Assembly (NCBI RefSeq): GCF_017312405.1
Contig: NZ_BLTG01000021.1
Span: 1-64,000, forward strand
Direction of reading: 5' to 3'
Source: Mycobacterium sp. PO1
Lineage (GTDB): Bacteria > Actinomycetota > Actinomycetes > Mycobacteriales > Mycobacteriaceae
Length of the DNA: 64,000 nucleotides
Shown in pieces: positions 47,010 to 55,690 of the stretch. Position 1 is the stretch's first letter. Each line of letters begins with the position of its first letter. The translations under genes and the position numbers were made by a program. The notes under the pieces were generated by a model. It had not been told where the DNA came from and made no database searches. It saw nothing but the letters and a program-made list of their open reading frames with translations.

Positions 47010-49181
47010 TCACAGCATGCAGGACACGCAACCCTCGACTTCGGTTCCCTCCAAAGCCATCTGGCGCAGCCGGATGTAGTACAGCGTCTTGATACCCTTG
47101 CGCCACGCGTAGATCTGCGCCTTGTTCACATCGCGGGTGGTGGCGGTGTCCTTGAAGAACAGCGTCAGGCTCAGCCCCTGGTCGACGTGCTGGGTGGCCG
47201 CGGCGTAGGTGTCGATGACCTTCTCGTAGCCGATCTCGTAGGCGTCCTGGAAGTACTCCAAGTTCTCGTTGGTCATGTACGGCGCCGGATAGTAGACGCG
47301 GCCGATCTTGCCTTCCTTGCGGATCTCGACCTTGCTGGCGATCGGGTGGATCGAGCTGGTCGAGTGGTTGATGTAGGAGATCGACCCGGTCGGCGGAACC
47401 GCCTGCAGATTCTGGTTGTAGATGCCGTGGGCCTGCACCGATTCCTTGAGCCGCTCCCAGTCCTGCTGGGTCGGGATGCGGATGCCGGCATCGGCGAACA
47501 GCGCGCGCACCTTGTCGGTCTTGGGCTCCCACACCTGGGCGGTGTACTTGTCGAAGAACTCGCCGCTGGCGTACTTCGAGCGTTCGAAGCCCTTGAAGTG
47601 GGTGCCCCGCTCGATCGCGATGCGGTTCGACGCCCGCAGCGCATGGTAGAGCACGGTGTAGAAGTACATGTTGGTGAAGTCCACACCTTCTTCGGAGCCG
47701 TAGAAGATGTGCTCGCGCGCCAGATAGCCGTGCAGGTTCATCTGTCCGAGGCCGATGGCGTGAGAGTCGTTGTTGCCCTGCTCGATCGACGGCACCGACG
47801 TGATGTGGGTCTGGTCGCTGACCGCCGTGAGCGCCCGGATGGCCACCTCGATGGTCTGCGCGAAGTCCGGTGAGTCCATCGCCTTGGCGATGTTCAGCGA
47901 CCCAAGGTTGCACGAGATGTCCTTGCCCACCTTGGCGTAGGACAGGTCGTCGTTGAACTCCGAGGGCGTCGAGACCTGCAGGATCTCCGAGCACAGGTTG
48001 GAGTGGGTGATCTTGCCGTCGATCGGGTTGGCCCGGTTCACCGTGTCCTCGTACATGATGTACGGGTAGCCCGACTCGAACTGCAGCTCGGCCACGGTCT
48101 GGAAGAACTCGCGGGCCTTGATCTTCGTCTTGCGGATGCGGCTGTCGTCGACCATCTCGTAGTACTTCTCCGACACCGAGATATCGGCGAACGGGATGCC
48201 GTAGACCCGTTCCACGTCATAGGGCGAGAACAGGTACATGTCCTCGTTCTTCTTGGCCAGCTCGAACGTGATGTCCGGAATCACGACGCCGAGACTCAGC
48301 GTCTTGATCCGGATCTTCTCGTCGGCGTTCTCCCGCTTGGTGTCCAGGAATCGGTAGATGTCGGGATGGTGGGCGTGCAGGTACACCGCACCGGCACCCT
48401 GGCGCGCACCGAGCTGGTTGGCGTAGGAGAACGAGTCCTCGAGCAGCTTCATGATCGGGATGACACCCGAGCTCTGGTTTTCGATGTTCTTGATCGGTGC
48501 GCCGTGCTCTCGAATATTGGTCAGCAACAACGCGACTCCGCCGCCGCGCTTGGACAGCTGCAGCGCCGAGTTGATGGAGCGCCCGATGGACTCCATGTTG
48601 TCCTCGATGCGCAGCAGGAAGCAGCTCACCGGCTCACCACGCTGCTTCTTGCCGGCATTGAGGAACGTCGGGGTGGCCGGCTGGAAGCGGCCGTCGATGA
48701 TCTCGTCGACCAGCCTCTCGGCCAGCGTGGTGTCACCCGCCGCCAGCGACAGGGCCACCATGACGACGCGGTCCTCGAAGCGCTCCAGGTAGCGCTTCCC
48801 GTCGAAGGTCTTCAGCGTGTAGGACGTGTAGTACTTGAACGCGCCCAGAAAGGTCGGGAACCGGAACTTCTTGGCGTACGCGCGATCCAGCAGCGTCTTG
48901 ACGAAGTTGCGGGAGTACTGGTCGAGCACCTCGCGCTCGTAGTAGTTCTTCTGGACCAGGTAGTCGAGCTTTTCGTCCTGATTGTGGAAGAACACCGTGT
49001 TCTGGTTGACGTGCTGCAGGAAGAACTCGCGGGCGGCGAGCACATCCTTGTCGAACTGAATCCTGCCCTCGGCGTCGTACAGGTTCAGCATCGCGTTGAG
49101 CGCGTGGTAATCCGTTTCGCCCGGAAGCGCGTGCGCGCCGTCGGTGGTTACAGGCTCTGCAGCTGTGACGGTTGGTGGCAC
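47010..49181 (-). CDS. nrdE: Class Ib ribonucleotide reductase alpha subunit NrdE
   Basis: NrdE reduces ribonucleoside diphosphates to deoxy forms using the radical from NrdF and electrons from NrdH. Visible elements are the active-site cysteine in [13 protein letters not shown], the Asn-Cys-Glu region SNLCSEIL, two tyrosines near the C-terminus for radical transfer (KTLYYIR) and the shuttle pair CVSC at the very end. The GTG at 49181 follows GGAAGGA at six bases and gives 723 residues, the family length. It starts inside the end of nrdI. Confidence 0.96.
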   Translation of the reverse strand: MPPTVTAAEPVTTDGAHALPGETDYHALNAMLNLYDAEGRIQFDKDVLAAREFFLQHVNQNTVFFHNQDEKLDYLVQKNYYEREVLDQYSRNFVKTLLDRAYAKKFRFPTFLGAFKYYTSYTLKTFDGKRYLERFEDRVVMVALSLAAGDTTLAERLVDEIIDGRFQPATPTFLNAGKKQRGEPVSCFLLRIEDNMESIGRSINSALQLSKRGGGVALLLTNIREHGAPIKNIENQSSGVIPIMKLLEDSFSYANQLGARQGAGAVYLHAHHPDIYRFLDTKRENADEKIRIKTLSLGVVIPDITFELAKKNEDMYLFSPYDVERVYGIPFADISVSEKYYEMVDDSRIRKTKIKAREFFQTVAELQFESGYPYIMYEDTVNRANPIDGKITHSNLCSEILQVSTPSEFNDDLSYAKVGKDISCNLGSLNIAKAMDSPDFAQTIEVAIRALTAVSDQTHITSVPSIEQGNNDSHAIGLGQMNLHGYLAREHIFYGSEEGVDFTNMYFYTVLYHALRASNRIAIERGTHFKGFERSKYASGEFFDKYTAQVWEPKTDKVRALFADAGIRIPTQQDWERLKESVQAHGIYNQNLQAVPPTGSISYINHSTSSIHPIASKVEIRKEGKIGRVYYPAPYMTNENLEYFQDAYEIGYEKVIDTYAAATQHVDQGLSLTLFFKDTATTRDVNKAQIYAWRKGIKTLYYIRLRQMALEGTEVEGCVSCML

Positions 49182-49600
49182 GTCTGTTCCTTCCAGAAAT
49201 CTTCCAGTCCGGCACGAACGGCATCCACGTCGTCCGGGGTTCCCATGAGTTCGAAGCGATAGAGGTATGGCACCGCACACTTGCGGGAGATGACGTTGCC
49301 CGCATAGGCGAACTCGGCGCCGAAATTGTTGTTTCCCCCGGCGATGACGCCGCGCAGCAACGACCGGTTGTGTTCGTTGTTGAGGAACGCGATGACCTGC
49401 TTGGGCACATAGCCACCGCTGTTGATGTCGGGGGTGGCCTTCCCACCGCCGTAGGTGGGCACCACCAGCACGTAGGGCTCGTCGACCTCGATGCGCCCGT
49501 GCAACGGGATCCTGGTGACCTGCTCGGCGGGCAATCCCAGCTTCGCGACGAAGCGGTGGGTGTTCTCGGACACGCTGGAGAAGTAGACGAGATGACTCAC
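49148..49600 (-). CDS. nrdI: NrdI flavodoxin-like protein
   Basis: NrdI supplies the oxidant that activates the manganese form of NrdF. The FMN-binding loop [16 protein letters not shown] and the second loop PTYGGGKAT plus GGNNNFG are diagnostic. It is 150 residues with a GTG start. It overlaps nrdE by 34 bases, so the two are translationally coupled, and lies 47 bases after nrdH. Confidence 0.95.
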   Translation of the reverse strand: MSHLVYFSSVSENTHRFVAKLGLPAEQVTRIPLHGRIEVDEPYVLVVPTYGGGKATPDINSGGYVPKQVIAFLNNEHNRSLLRGVIAGGNNNFGAEFAYAGNVISRKCAVPYLYRFELMGTPDDVDAVRAGLEDFWKEQTCHQPSQLQSL

Positions 49601-49647
49601 GGTGACTCCTCGAGGTCGGTTCCGGGCCCGCCGGCAGGTGGGAGGGA

Positions 49648-49902
49648 TCAGGCAGACGCTGAGACGACGCCGGCCAGTGCCTTGATCCGATCGGGACGGA
49701 AGCCCGACCAGTGCTCGCCGCCTGCGACCACGACGGGCGCCTGCAGGTGGCCCAGCGCCATCACGTAGTCGCGGGCCTCGTCGTCGAGGCTGATGTCGAC
49801 GACGTCATAGGCGATGCCCTGCTTGTCGAGCGCCTTGTAGGTCGCGTTGCACTGCACGCAGGCGGGCTTGGTGTACACGGTGACGGATGCGGGCTGAGTC
49901 AT
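49648..49902 (-). CDS. nrdH: NrdH glutaredoxin-like electron donor
   Basis: NrdH is an 84-residue thioredoxin-fold protein that reduces NrdE. The redox motif is Cys15-V-Q-Cys18 after KPA, and the late WSGFRPD segment matches the conserved NrdH C-terminus that contacts thioredoxin reductase. It is the first gene of nrdHIE. Two NrdR-type boxes lie 210-257 bases upstream. Confidence 0.95.
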   Translation of the reverse strand: MTQPASVTVYTKPACVQCNATYKALDKQGIAYDVVDISLDDEARDYVMALGHLQAPVVVAGGEHWSGFRPDRIKALAGVVSASA

Positions 49903-50111
49903 CTGCGCTACGGCTCCTGTCGAGAATGAGGCGAGTCAACGGCTGGTGCTGGCAACTGGTCGGATGGTGCGTCCCACTGAGGTTCAGCGGCCCGCCGGCC
50001 CGTGAAATTCCTGGCCGTCCGGGCCACGTCCCGCCGGGCCGGTAGGCCGACTCCGCCGGATCTGGTGACTCCGGCCGACCACCAGATCTTGGGGGTCCGT
50101 CGGTGTTCGAA

Positions 50112-50127
50112 ACACTACACCTAGTGT
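50112..50127. promoter_or_regulatory. NrdR box 1 of the nrdHIE operon
   Basis: ACACTACACCTAGTGT has perfect 6-base arms (ACACTA/TAGTGT) and fits the NrdR consensus. It resembles the nrdF2 box at 31119-31134 in 13 of 16 positions. It lies 210 bases before nrdH, so a long 5' leader is implied. Confidence 0.88.
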
Positions 50128-50143
50128 CCGACATTGCGAAGGG

Positions 50144-50159
50144 ATACAAGATGTTCTGA
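50144..50159. promoter_or_regulatory. NrdR box 2 of the nrdHIE operon
   Basis: ATACAAGATGTTCTGA is centred exactly 32 bases from box 1, the same phasing as at nrdF2, and shares the core TAC-AGATGTT with that second box. Confidence 0.65.
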
Positions 50160-50447
50160 ATGACATTTCTGAAATTCCCAGGTCGTAAGCCTGCGACCAG
50201 CGCGGCGTCCGGCGTGTCGCGCATCACATCGGCGTGTCGGGAAGCCACAAGAGATGTCTAGCACCAGCCACCGACACGACGCGCACCCTCGGTACCGCCA
50301 CCCAAACCCGCCAGCAAACAGTTCGCCGGCTCCGCAAACTCAGCGTGGGACGGCATTTCCCGCGCTCAGCCACCTGCGCGTCCACCCCGATGGCGTTCCA
50401 GCAGAGCCGCTGCGCCGGAGCGGCAACCTCGGCCGGACCGACGAGCG
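50160..50447. other. Intergenic stretch without a supported gene
   Basis: About 290 bases between the NrdR boxes and the FMN reductase stop. Open frames occur on both strands but have no ribosome site, no recognisable motif and a composition unlike genes nearby. I see no repeat or hairpin of note. Confidence 0.5.
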
Positions 50448-51005
50448 TCAGTCGGTCTCGGCCAGCAGTTTGCCGACGATGTCACGAAAACGGGCAGTGA
50501 CCTCGGCGTTCTCCCGCGGATGCCGGTCCCCCAGCTCGGCGGTCGGCAACGACAACTTCAGGTCCTCGACCACCCGCGCTCCGGCGAGGCCGAAAGACTT
50601 GCGGGTCTCGTCGTGCGCCCAGACGCCGCCGTAGCGGCCGTGCGCCGCGCCGACGACGGCCAGCGGCTTGCCCTTGATCGCCCCGTCGCCGAACGGCCGG
50701 GACAACCAGTCGATCGCGTTCTTCAACACCCCCGGCACGCTGCCGTTGTATTCGGGCGTGACGGCCAGAACGGCGGCGGCGCGGCTGGCGGCGGCACGCA
50801 GCGCCTGCGCCGGTTCGGGCACGGTCGGCCCGTCGATGTCCTCGTTGTAGAACGGAACCTCGCCGAGCCGGTCGAACACCTCGACCCGCACGCCGGCCGG
50901 CGCCGATTCCGCGGCCAGTTCCGCCAGCTGGCGGTTGACCGAGGCGGCCCGGAGGCTTCCCACCAGCACCAGTACCGTCGCGTTCGCATTCTCCGTCACG
51001 TCCAC
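50448..51005 (-). CDS. NADPH-dependent FMN reductase family protein (Rv3054c-like)
   Basis: A 185-residue flavodoxin-fold protein with the phosphate loop VGSLRAASVNRQLAEL and the flavin-contact motif TPEYNGSVPGVLKNAIDWLSRP. The family reduces FMN, quinones, azo dyes or chromate. It is divergent from a TetR gene with a 75-base gap that contains a perfect 14-base palindrome, so it is probably repressed by that regulator. The pair matches Rv3054c-Rv3055. Confidence 0.9.
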   Translation of the reverse strand: MDVTENANATVLVLVGSLRAASVNRQLAELAAESAPAGVRVEVFDRLGEVPFYNEDIDGPTVPEPAQALRAAASRAAAVLAVTPEYNGSVPGVLKNAIDWLSRPFGDGAIKGKPLAVVGAAHGRYGGVWAHDETRKSFGLAGARVVEDLKLSLPTAELGDRHPRENAEVTARFRDIVGKLLAETD

Positions 51006-51037
51006 CCTCCGCTCGCTCGTCGTCGCCCCCCACTAAC

Positions 51038-51051
51038 CGGACTCGAGTCCG
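51038..51051. promoter_or_regulatory. Perfect 14-bp palindrome, probable TetR operator
   Basis: CGGACTCGAGTCCG lies in the 75-base divergent gap between the FMN reductase and its TetR neighbour, 30 bases before the TetR start. The symmetry, size and place fit a TetR operator controlling both genes. Confidence 0.68.
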
Positions 51052-51080
51052 AATTATTCCGGCTGGGATAGAGTTGTGAG

Positions 51081-51689
51081 GTGCCTGTGTCTGACCGGTT
51101 GCCGACGCTGACGGTGAGCGAAGCCGGCCCGCCCGAGCGGGGCGACGCCGCACGCAACCGGGCCCTGCTGCTGCAGGCCGCGCGCCGGCTGGTCGACCAG
51201 CGCGGCGCCGACGCGGTCACCACCGACGACATCGCCGCGGCGGCCGGCGTCGGCAAGGGCACGCTGTTCCGGCGGTTCGGCAGCCGCGCCGGCCTGATGG
51301 TGGTGCTGCTCGACGAGGACGAGAAGGCTCAGCAGCAGGCCATCCTGTTCGGCCCTCCGCCCCTGGGTCCAGGCGCCCCTCCCCTGCAGCGCCTGCTCGC
51401 CTACGGTCGCGAGCGCCTGAAGTTCGTCGACACCCACCACGCTCTGCTCTCCGACGTCAACCGTGACCCGCAGATGCGGTTCAACGCTCCGATGACGTTG
51501 CACCACAGCCATATCCGGCTGCTGCTCGAGAGCGCGGGCACATCGGGAGACCTCGACACCCAGGCCACCGCTCTCCTCGACCTGCTCGACGCCGATTACG
51601 TGCGGCACGAGCTCACCGACCGCGGCCGCAGCCTGGCCGATCTCGGTGATGCCTGGGAGACGGTGGCGCGCAAGCTCTGCGGGACATGA
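51081..51689 (+). CDS. TetR-family regulator (Rv3055-like)
   Basis: The 202-residue protein has the DNA-binding helices ARRLVDQRGADAVTTDDIAAAAGVGKGTLFRRFGSRAGL near the N-terminus; the VGKGTLFRRF segment is the recognition turn. The rest is a ligand-binding bundle. It starts with a GTG. Its stop overlaps the dinB2 ATG by four bases (ATGA), so the regulator and the polymerase are made from one message, which ties expression of dinB2 to the regulator's own promoter and the palindrome at 51038-51051. Confidence 0.88.
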   Translation: MPVSDRLPTLTVSEAGPPERGDAARNRALLLQAARRLVDQRGADAVTTDDIAAAAGVGKGTLFRRFGSRAGLMVVLLDEDEKAQQQAILFGPPPLGPGAPPLQRLLAYGRERLKFVDTHHALLSDVNRDPQMRFNAPMTLHHSHIRLLLESAGTSGDLDTQATALLDLLDADYVRHELTDRGRSLADLGDAWETVARKLCGT

Positions 51690-52756
51690 CCCCGGCGGCC
51701 GGACCGTGGATCCTGCACGTCGACATCGACGCTTTCCTGGCCTCGGTCGAGTTGCAGCGCCATCCCGAACTCGCCGGCCTACCGGTCATCGTCGGCGGCA
51801 ACGGCGACCCGTCCGAGCCGCGCAAGGTGGTCACATGTGCCTCCTACGAGGCACGTACCTTCGGCGTCCATGCCGGCATGCCGCTGCGGAGGGCCGCCCG
51901 CCTCTGTCCTGACGCGACCTTCTTGCCATCCGACCCCGCGGCCTATGACGCCGCCTCCGAGCAGGTGATGGGTCTGCTGCGCGACCTGGGCCATCCTGTC
52001 GAGGTGTGGGGGTGGGACGAGGCCTACCTCGGCGGTGACCTCGTCGAGCTGCGCGAGGCCGTCGACCTCGCCGGCCGCATCCAGGAACTCGTCACCGCCC
52101 AGACCGGTCTGACCTGTTCGGTGGGTATCAGCGACAACAAGCAGCGCGCGAAGGTCGCCACCGGATTCGGCAAGCCGGCGGGCATCCACGCCCTGACCGA
52201 CGAGAACTGGCCGGCCACCATGGGCGACCGGCCTGTCGACGCGCTGTGGGGCGTCGGACCGAAGACCGCGAAGAAACTCGCCACCATGGGGATCACCACC
52301 GTGGCCGAGTTGGCCGGCACCGACGCGGCGATCCTGACGTCGGCATTCGGCCCGACGACGGGGTTGTGGATCCTGCTGCTGGCCAAGGGCGGCGGCGACG
52401 ACACCGTCAGCGCGCAGCCGTGGGTGCCGCGTTCACGCAGCCATGTCGTCACCTTCGCCGCCGATCTCACCGACCGCGCCGACATGGGTGACGCGGTCAC
52501 CGACCTGGCCCACCGCACCCTGGCCGAGGTCGTCGAACAGCACCGCCTCGTCACCCGCGTCGCGGTCACCGTCCGCACCGCCACGTTCTTCACCCGCACC
52601 AAGATCCGCAAGCTCGACCTGCCCACCACCGACCCCGGCCCGGTCGTCACCACGGCTCTGGAGCTGCTCGATCTGTTCGACCTGGACAGGCCGGTGCGTC
52701 TGCTCGGCGTGCGACTGGAGTTGGCGATGCCCGCCCCCACACCGGCCCCACAGTGA
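51686..52756 (+). CDS. dinB2: Y-family DNA polymerase DinB2 (Pol IV-like)
   Basis: A 356-residue translesion polymerase. The first metal motif is HVDIDAFLASVE with Asp13, the second is WGWDEAYLGG, and the helix-hairpin-helix region is WGVGPKTAKKLATMGI. Where most Y-family enzymes carry Phe or Tyr as sugar gate, this one has Leu18 (AFLASVE), as in the mycobacterial DinB2 reported to use ribonucleotides. The little-finger domain ends at residue 345 with no evident QL-x-LF-type clamp motif. It is coupled to the upstream TetR gene. Confidence 0.9.
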   Translation: MTPAAGPWILHVDIDAFLASVELQRHPELAGLPVIVGGNGDPSEPRKVVTCASYEARTFGVHAGMPLRRAARLCPDATFLPSDPAAYDAASEQVMGLLRDLGHPVEVWGWDEAYLGGDLVELREAVDLAGRIQELVTAQTGLTCSVGISDNKQRAKVATGFGKPAGIHALTDENWPATMGDRPVDALWGVGPKTAKKLATMGITTVAELAGTDAAILTSAFGPTTGLWILLLAKGGGDDTVSAQPWVPRSRSHVVTFAADLTDRADMGDAVTDLAHRTLAEVVEQHRLVTRVAVTVRTATFFTRTKIRKLDLPTTDPGPVVTTALELLDLFDLDRPVRLLGVRLELAMPAPTPAPQ

Positions 52757-52795
52757 TCGTCGGTGATGTCGGCGGGGACCGCTAGCGTCGCAACC

Positions 52796-53965
52796 ATGCT
52801 GCAGACGGTCGCGATCCGGGGCTACCGGTCGTTGCGAGAGGTGGTGGTGCCACTGCGCCGACTCACCGTCGTCACCGGCGCCAACGGCACTGGCAAGTCG
52901 TCGCTGTACCGGGCGCTGCGCCTGCTGGCCGATTGCGGGCGCGGCGAAGTGATCGGGCCCTTCGCCCGAGAGGGCGGCGTCGCTTCGGCATTGTGGGCCG
53001 GCCCCGAGCACCTCGGCGGTGCGCGTCGGACCGGCACCGCCGAGGGCGGCCCGCGTACCCGCCCGGTCTCCATCGAACTCGGTTACGCCTCCGACGATTT
53101 CGGCTATCTGGTGGATCTGGGCCTCCCGCAGGCCAAGGAGACCGCGTTCGGGCGCGACCCCGAGGTCAAACGCGAGGTGATCTTCTCCGGGCCCGCCGCC
53201 CGGCGCGCGACGACGCTGGTGCGCAGGACGCGCGGATACGTCCAGGTAGCAGCCGATACCGGGCACGGGTTCGACGAGCTCGTCCGCGACCTGGCTGCGC
53301 ATCGAAGCGTCCTCGCCGACTGGGCGGGGGCGACGCCGGAGCTGGTCACGGTGCGGGAGCGACTGCGCGACTGGCGGTTCTACGACGGCTTCCGGGCCGA
53401 CACCCACGCGCCGTCGCGACGGCCCCAGGTCGGCACCCGGACCCCGGTACTCGCCGATGACGGCGCCGACCTGGCGGCCGCCGTGCAGACGATCCTCGAG
53501 ACCGGTACCGATGATCTCGCCCGCGCCGTCGCCGACGCATTCGATGGTGCGACGGTGTCGGTGGCGGTCAACGATGGCCTGTTCGACCTGCAGCTTCACC
53601 AGCGGGGCATGCTGCGCCCGTTGCGCAGCGCCGAGATCTCGGATGGCACATTACGTTTCCTGTTGTGGGCGGCCGCGCTGTTGAGCCCGCAGCCACCCTC
53701 GCTGATGGTGCTCAACGAGCCCGAGACCTCTCTGCATCCCGAGTTGGTCCGGCCTTTGGCGGGACTGATCGCGTCGGCCGCCACCCGCACCCAGCTGATC
53801 GTCGTGACGCACTCGCCGACGCTGCGCGAGTGCCTGGGCGCCGCGCCGCTCGGCTCCGACGACAGCGACGCATGGGAGCTCGAACTGTACAAGGACTGGG
53901 GCGAGACCCGGATCGCCGAGCAGGGTCTGCTCACGACGCCGCCGTGGGACTGGGGTACGCGCTGA
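52796..53965 (+). CDS. AAA-family ATPase with SMC/RecF-type head (AAA_21 type)
   Basis: The 389-residue protein opens MLQTVAIRGYRSLREVVVPL and has a Walker A GANGTGKSS, a signature-like SDGTLRFLLWAAAL and a Walker B-like LMVLNEPETSLHPEL followed by VVTHSPTLREC with the switch His. This is the split ATPase head of the AAA_21/OLD-like group seen in RecF-type repair proteins and in some defence systems, but no nuclease or Toprim partner is fused or adjacent. It follows dinB2 on the same strand by 39 bases. The role is unknown. Confidence 0.82.
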   Translation: MLQTVAIRGYRSLREVVVPLRRLTVVTGANGTGKSSLYRALRLLADCGRGEVIGPFAREGGVASALWAGPEHLGGARRTGTAEGGPRTRPVSIELGYASDDFGYLVDLGLPQAKETAFGRDPEVKREVIFSGPAARRATTLVRRTRGYVQVAADTGHGFDELVRDLAAHRSVLADWAGATPELVTVRERLRDWRFYDGFRADTHAPSRRPQVGTRTPVLADDGADLAAAVQTILETGTDDLARAVADAFDGATVSVAVNDGLFDLQLHQRGMLRPLRSAEISDGTLRFLLWAAALLSPQPPSLMVLNEPETSLHPELVRPLAGLIASAATRTQLIVVTHSPTLRECLGAAPLGSDDSDAWELELYKDWGETRIAEQGLLTTPPWDWGTR

Positions 53966-53994
53966 ACCTCTGCGCTTTGCGCCCTAAGCCGTCG

Positions 53995-54018
53995 GCGCTG
54001 TTGCGCTGTTGCGCTGTT
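53995..54018. repeat. 8-bp tandem repeat, three copies
   Basis: GCGCTGTT is repeated three times in a row between the convergent ATPase and SDR genes, just past the SDR stop codon. It looks like a slippage repeat with no coding role. Confidence 0.75.
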
Positions 54019-54023
54019 GGCTG

Positions 54024-54920
54024 TCAGCGTTGTTGCGGCTTTGCCTTCTTCGGCTTCAGCACCCGGGTGAACACGAGGTTCACCTGCTTCATCGCGATGC
54101 TGTAGGGCCACCACATCGTTCGCTTGAACAGGTACAGCGCGCGGATGTCCGGCGAGGTGTAGACGAGGTAGCGGTTCTTGGCGACGCCGCGCAAGATCCG
54201 CTCGGCGGCGTGTTCCGGGGACACCGCGTGACCGGAGAACCGTCCGGTCCACTTGCGCACCTGCGGGTCCTCGCGGTCCACTCCCGCGATGTGCACGGTG
54301 TCCACCAGCGGGGTCTGCACCGCCCCGGGCACCACGACCGACACCCCGATGCGATGACGGGCGAGATCGAACCGCAACACTTCCGAAAGACCGCGCAGGC
54401 CGTACTTGCTCGCCGAGTAGGCGGCATGCCAGGGCAGGGCGACCAACCCGGCAGCCGACGAGACGTTCACCAGGTGCCCGCCGCGGCGCGCCTCGATCAT
54501 GGGCGGTACGAAGTTCTCGATGACGTGGATCGGGCCCATGAGGTTGATGTCGATCATCGACTTCCAGTCCCGATGGGTCAGCTTGTCCACCGTGCCCCAC
54601 GCCGACACACCGGCGATGTTCATCACCACGTCCATCGCGGGCCCACTGGCGTGGATGTCCGCCGCGAACGCGGCGACCTCGTCGACGTCGGAGATGTCGA
54701 GGGCGCGGTGAGCTGCCACCACCGCGCCCAGCGCGCGGGCGTCGGCGACCGTCGCAGCCAATCCCTCGGCGTTGCGGTCGGTCAGGTAGAGCTCCGCGCC
54801 GTCGGCGGCCAGCCTCAGCGCGGTCGCACGCCCGATCCCGCTCGCCGCGCCGGTCAAAAAGCAGCGCTTCCCTGCAAAGCCGGTGCGGAATCCAGCGTTC
54901 GAGCCGCTCTGCTGCGCCAT
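54024..54920 (-). CDS. Short-chain dehydrogenase/reductase (Rv3057c-like)
   Basis: A 298-residue SDR with GAASGIGRATALRL, NIAGVSAWG, and catalytic SSAAGLVALPWHAAYSASKYGLRG. The Asp at the end of strand two (LTDRNAEG) favours NAD. A long C-terminal extension rich in Lys (KPKKAKPQQR) follows the fold. ATG 54920 is used. It lies 28 bases from the stop of the TetR gene upstream, on the same strand, so the two are likely one operon, as in Rv3057c-Rv3058c. Confidence 0.9.
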   Translation of the reverse strand: MAQQSGSNAGFRTGFAGKRCFLTGAASGIGRATALRLAADGAELYLTDRNAEGLAATVADARALGAVVAAHRALDISDVDEVAAFAADIHASGPAMDVVMNIAGVSAWGTVDKLTHRDWKSMIDINLMGPIHVIENFVPPMIEARRGGHLVNVSSAAGLVALPWHAAYSASKYGLRGLSEVLRFDLARHRIGVSVVVPGAVQTPLVDTVHIAGVDREDPQVRKWTGRFSGHAVSPEHAAERILRGVAKNRYLVYTSPDIRALYLFKRTMWWPYSIAMKQVNLVFTRVLKPKKAKPQQR

Positions 54921-54948
54921 GACAGCCGACCCTACCGGCGACCCACCG

Positions 54949-55575
54949 TCAGCTCGGCAGGTCGTCGCGGCCCCACAGGCCGTACTGCCACAGGCGCTGC
55001 ACGATTTCCACAGCGTGGGCGGGATCCTGATCGCGACCGACGAAAGCACTGTCGTGCGACAGAGTCATCGACGTCACCGCGGTCAGGGTCCGCACCAACG
55101 CCCGGATGTCCGGTGACACCGGCCGCGCGCCGGTGTCCTGACTGACCAGGCCGACGATCTTGTCGACCACGGTGTCCTGGAAGTCGTCCATGATCTCGCG
55201 GATCTGCGCATCGGTGCTGCGAGCCAGACTGCACGCAGCCATGATCGGGTCATTCGACGCGAACACTGCCGCGGCGTAACCCACCATGCGTTCGGCGAAC
55301 TTCGACGGGGATTCGTCCGGCTCTCGCGGGGCGAAGTCGTGGGTGAGCTTGTCGAGTTCTTCCATCGCGTCGGCGACGATCACCGCGAGCACGGCGTACT
55401 TGGACTCGAAGTAGAAGTAGAAGCCCGAGCGCGCGACGCCGGCCCGCTCGCTGATGGTGCTGACGGACAACTCCGCGAACGAGCGCTCCTCGAGCAGCTC
55501 ACGGACGGCGGTGATGATCGCCTCACGCTGCCGGTCGCCGCGGCTCTGGCGGGTGTCGTTGGGTTCGGCAGTCAT
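54949..55575 (-). CDS. TetR-family regulator (Rv3058c-like)
   Basis: A 208-residue regulator with the N-terminal motif EERSFAELSVSTISERAGVARSGFYFYFESKYAVL, the aromatic FYFYF being typical of the family. The bundle domain follows. It is divergent from cyp136 with a 115-base gap. That gap contains a symmetric 18-base site, which makes this regulator a probable repressor of cyp136 and of its own operon with the SDR gene. A hydrophobic ligand is likely, given the P450. Confidence 0.9.
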   Translation of the reverse strand: MTAEPNDTRQSRGDRQREAIITAVRELLEERSFAELSVSTISERAGVARSGFYFYFESKYAVLAVIVADAMEELDKLTHDFAPREPDESPSKFAERMVGYAAAVFASNDPIMAACSLARSTDAQIREIMDDFQDTVVDKIVGLVSQDTGARPVSPDIRALVRTLTAVTSMTLSHDSAFVGRDQDPAHAVEIVQRLWQYGLWGRDDLPS

Positions 55576-55612
55576 GGGCTAGACCTTCGCACCACGACTC
55601 GCCCTCGGCCAA

Positions 55613-55630
55613 ACTTGACATGCGTCAAGT
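55613..55630. promoter_or_regulatory. TetR-type operator between the TetR gene and cyp136
   Basis: Arms ACTTGAC and GTCAAGT are perfect reverse complements around a 4-base centre ATGC. The site is 38 bases from the TetR start and 61 bases from the cyp136 start, in the only shared promoter gap. Confidence 0.75.
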
Positions 55631-55690
55631 CGTGCTACCAGGATGAGCGCAGGTGACATCGACCACAGTATGCCCGCTCAGGAGCGTGTG

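Noticed and set aside
50234..50634. Plus-strand open frames before and over the FMN reductase gene
   Set aside because: They lack ribosome sites and motifs and run into the antisense strand of the FMN reductase gene.
52796..53965. Reading the AAA_21-type ATPase as part of an antiphage defence system
   Set aside because: There is no nuclease, Toprim, reverse transcriptase or other effector beside it; it is flanked by dinB2 and an SDR gene of the core synteny block.
53995..54018. CRISPR-like repeat
   Set aside because: The 8-base GCGCTGTT repeats have no spacers. No CRISPR array or cas gene was found anywhere in the window.
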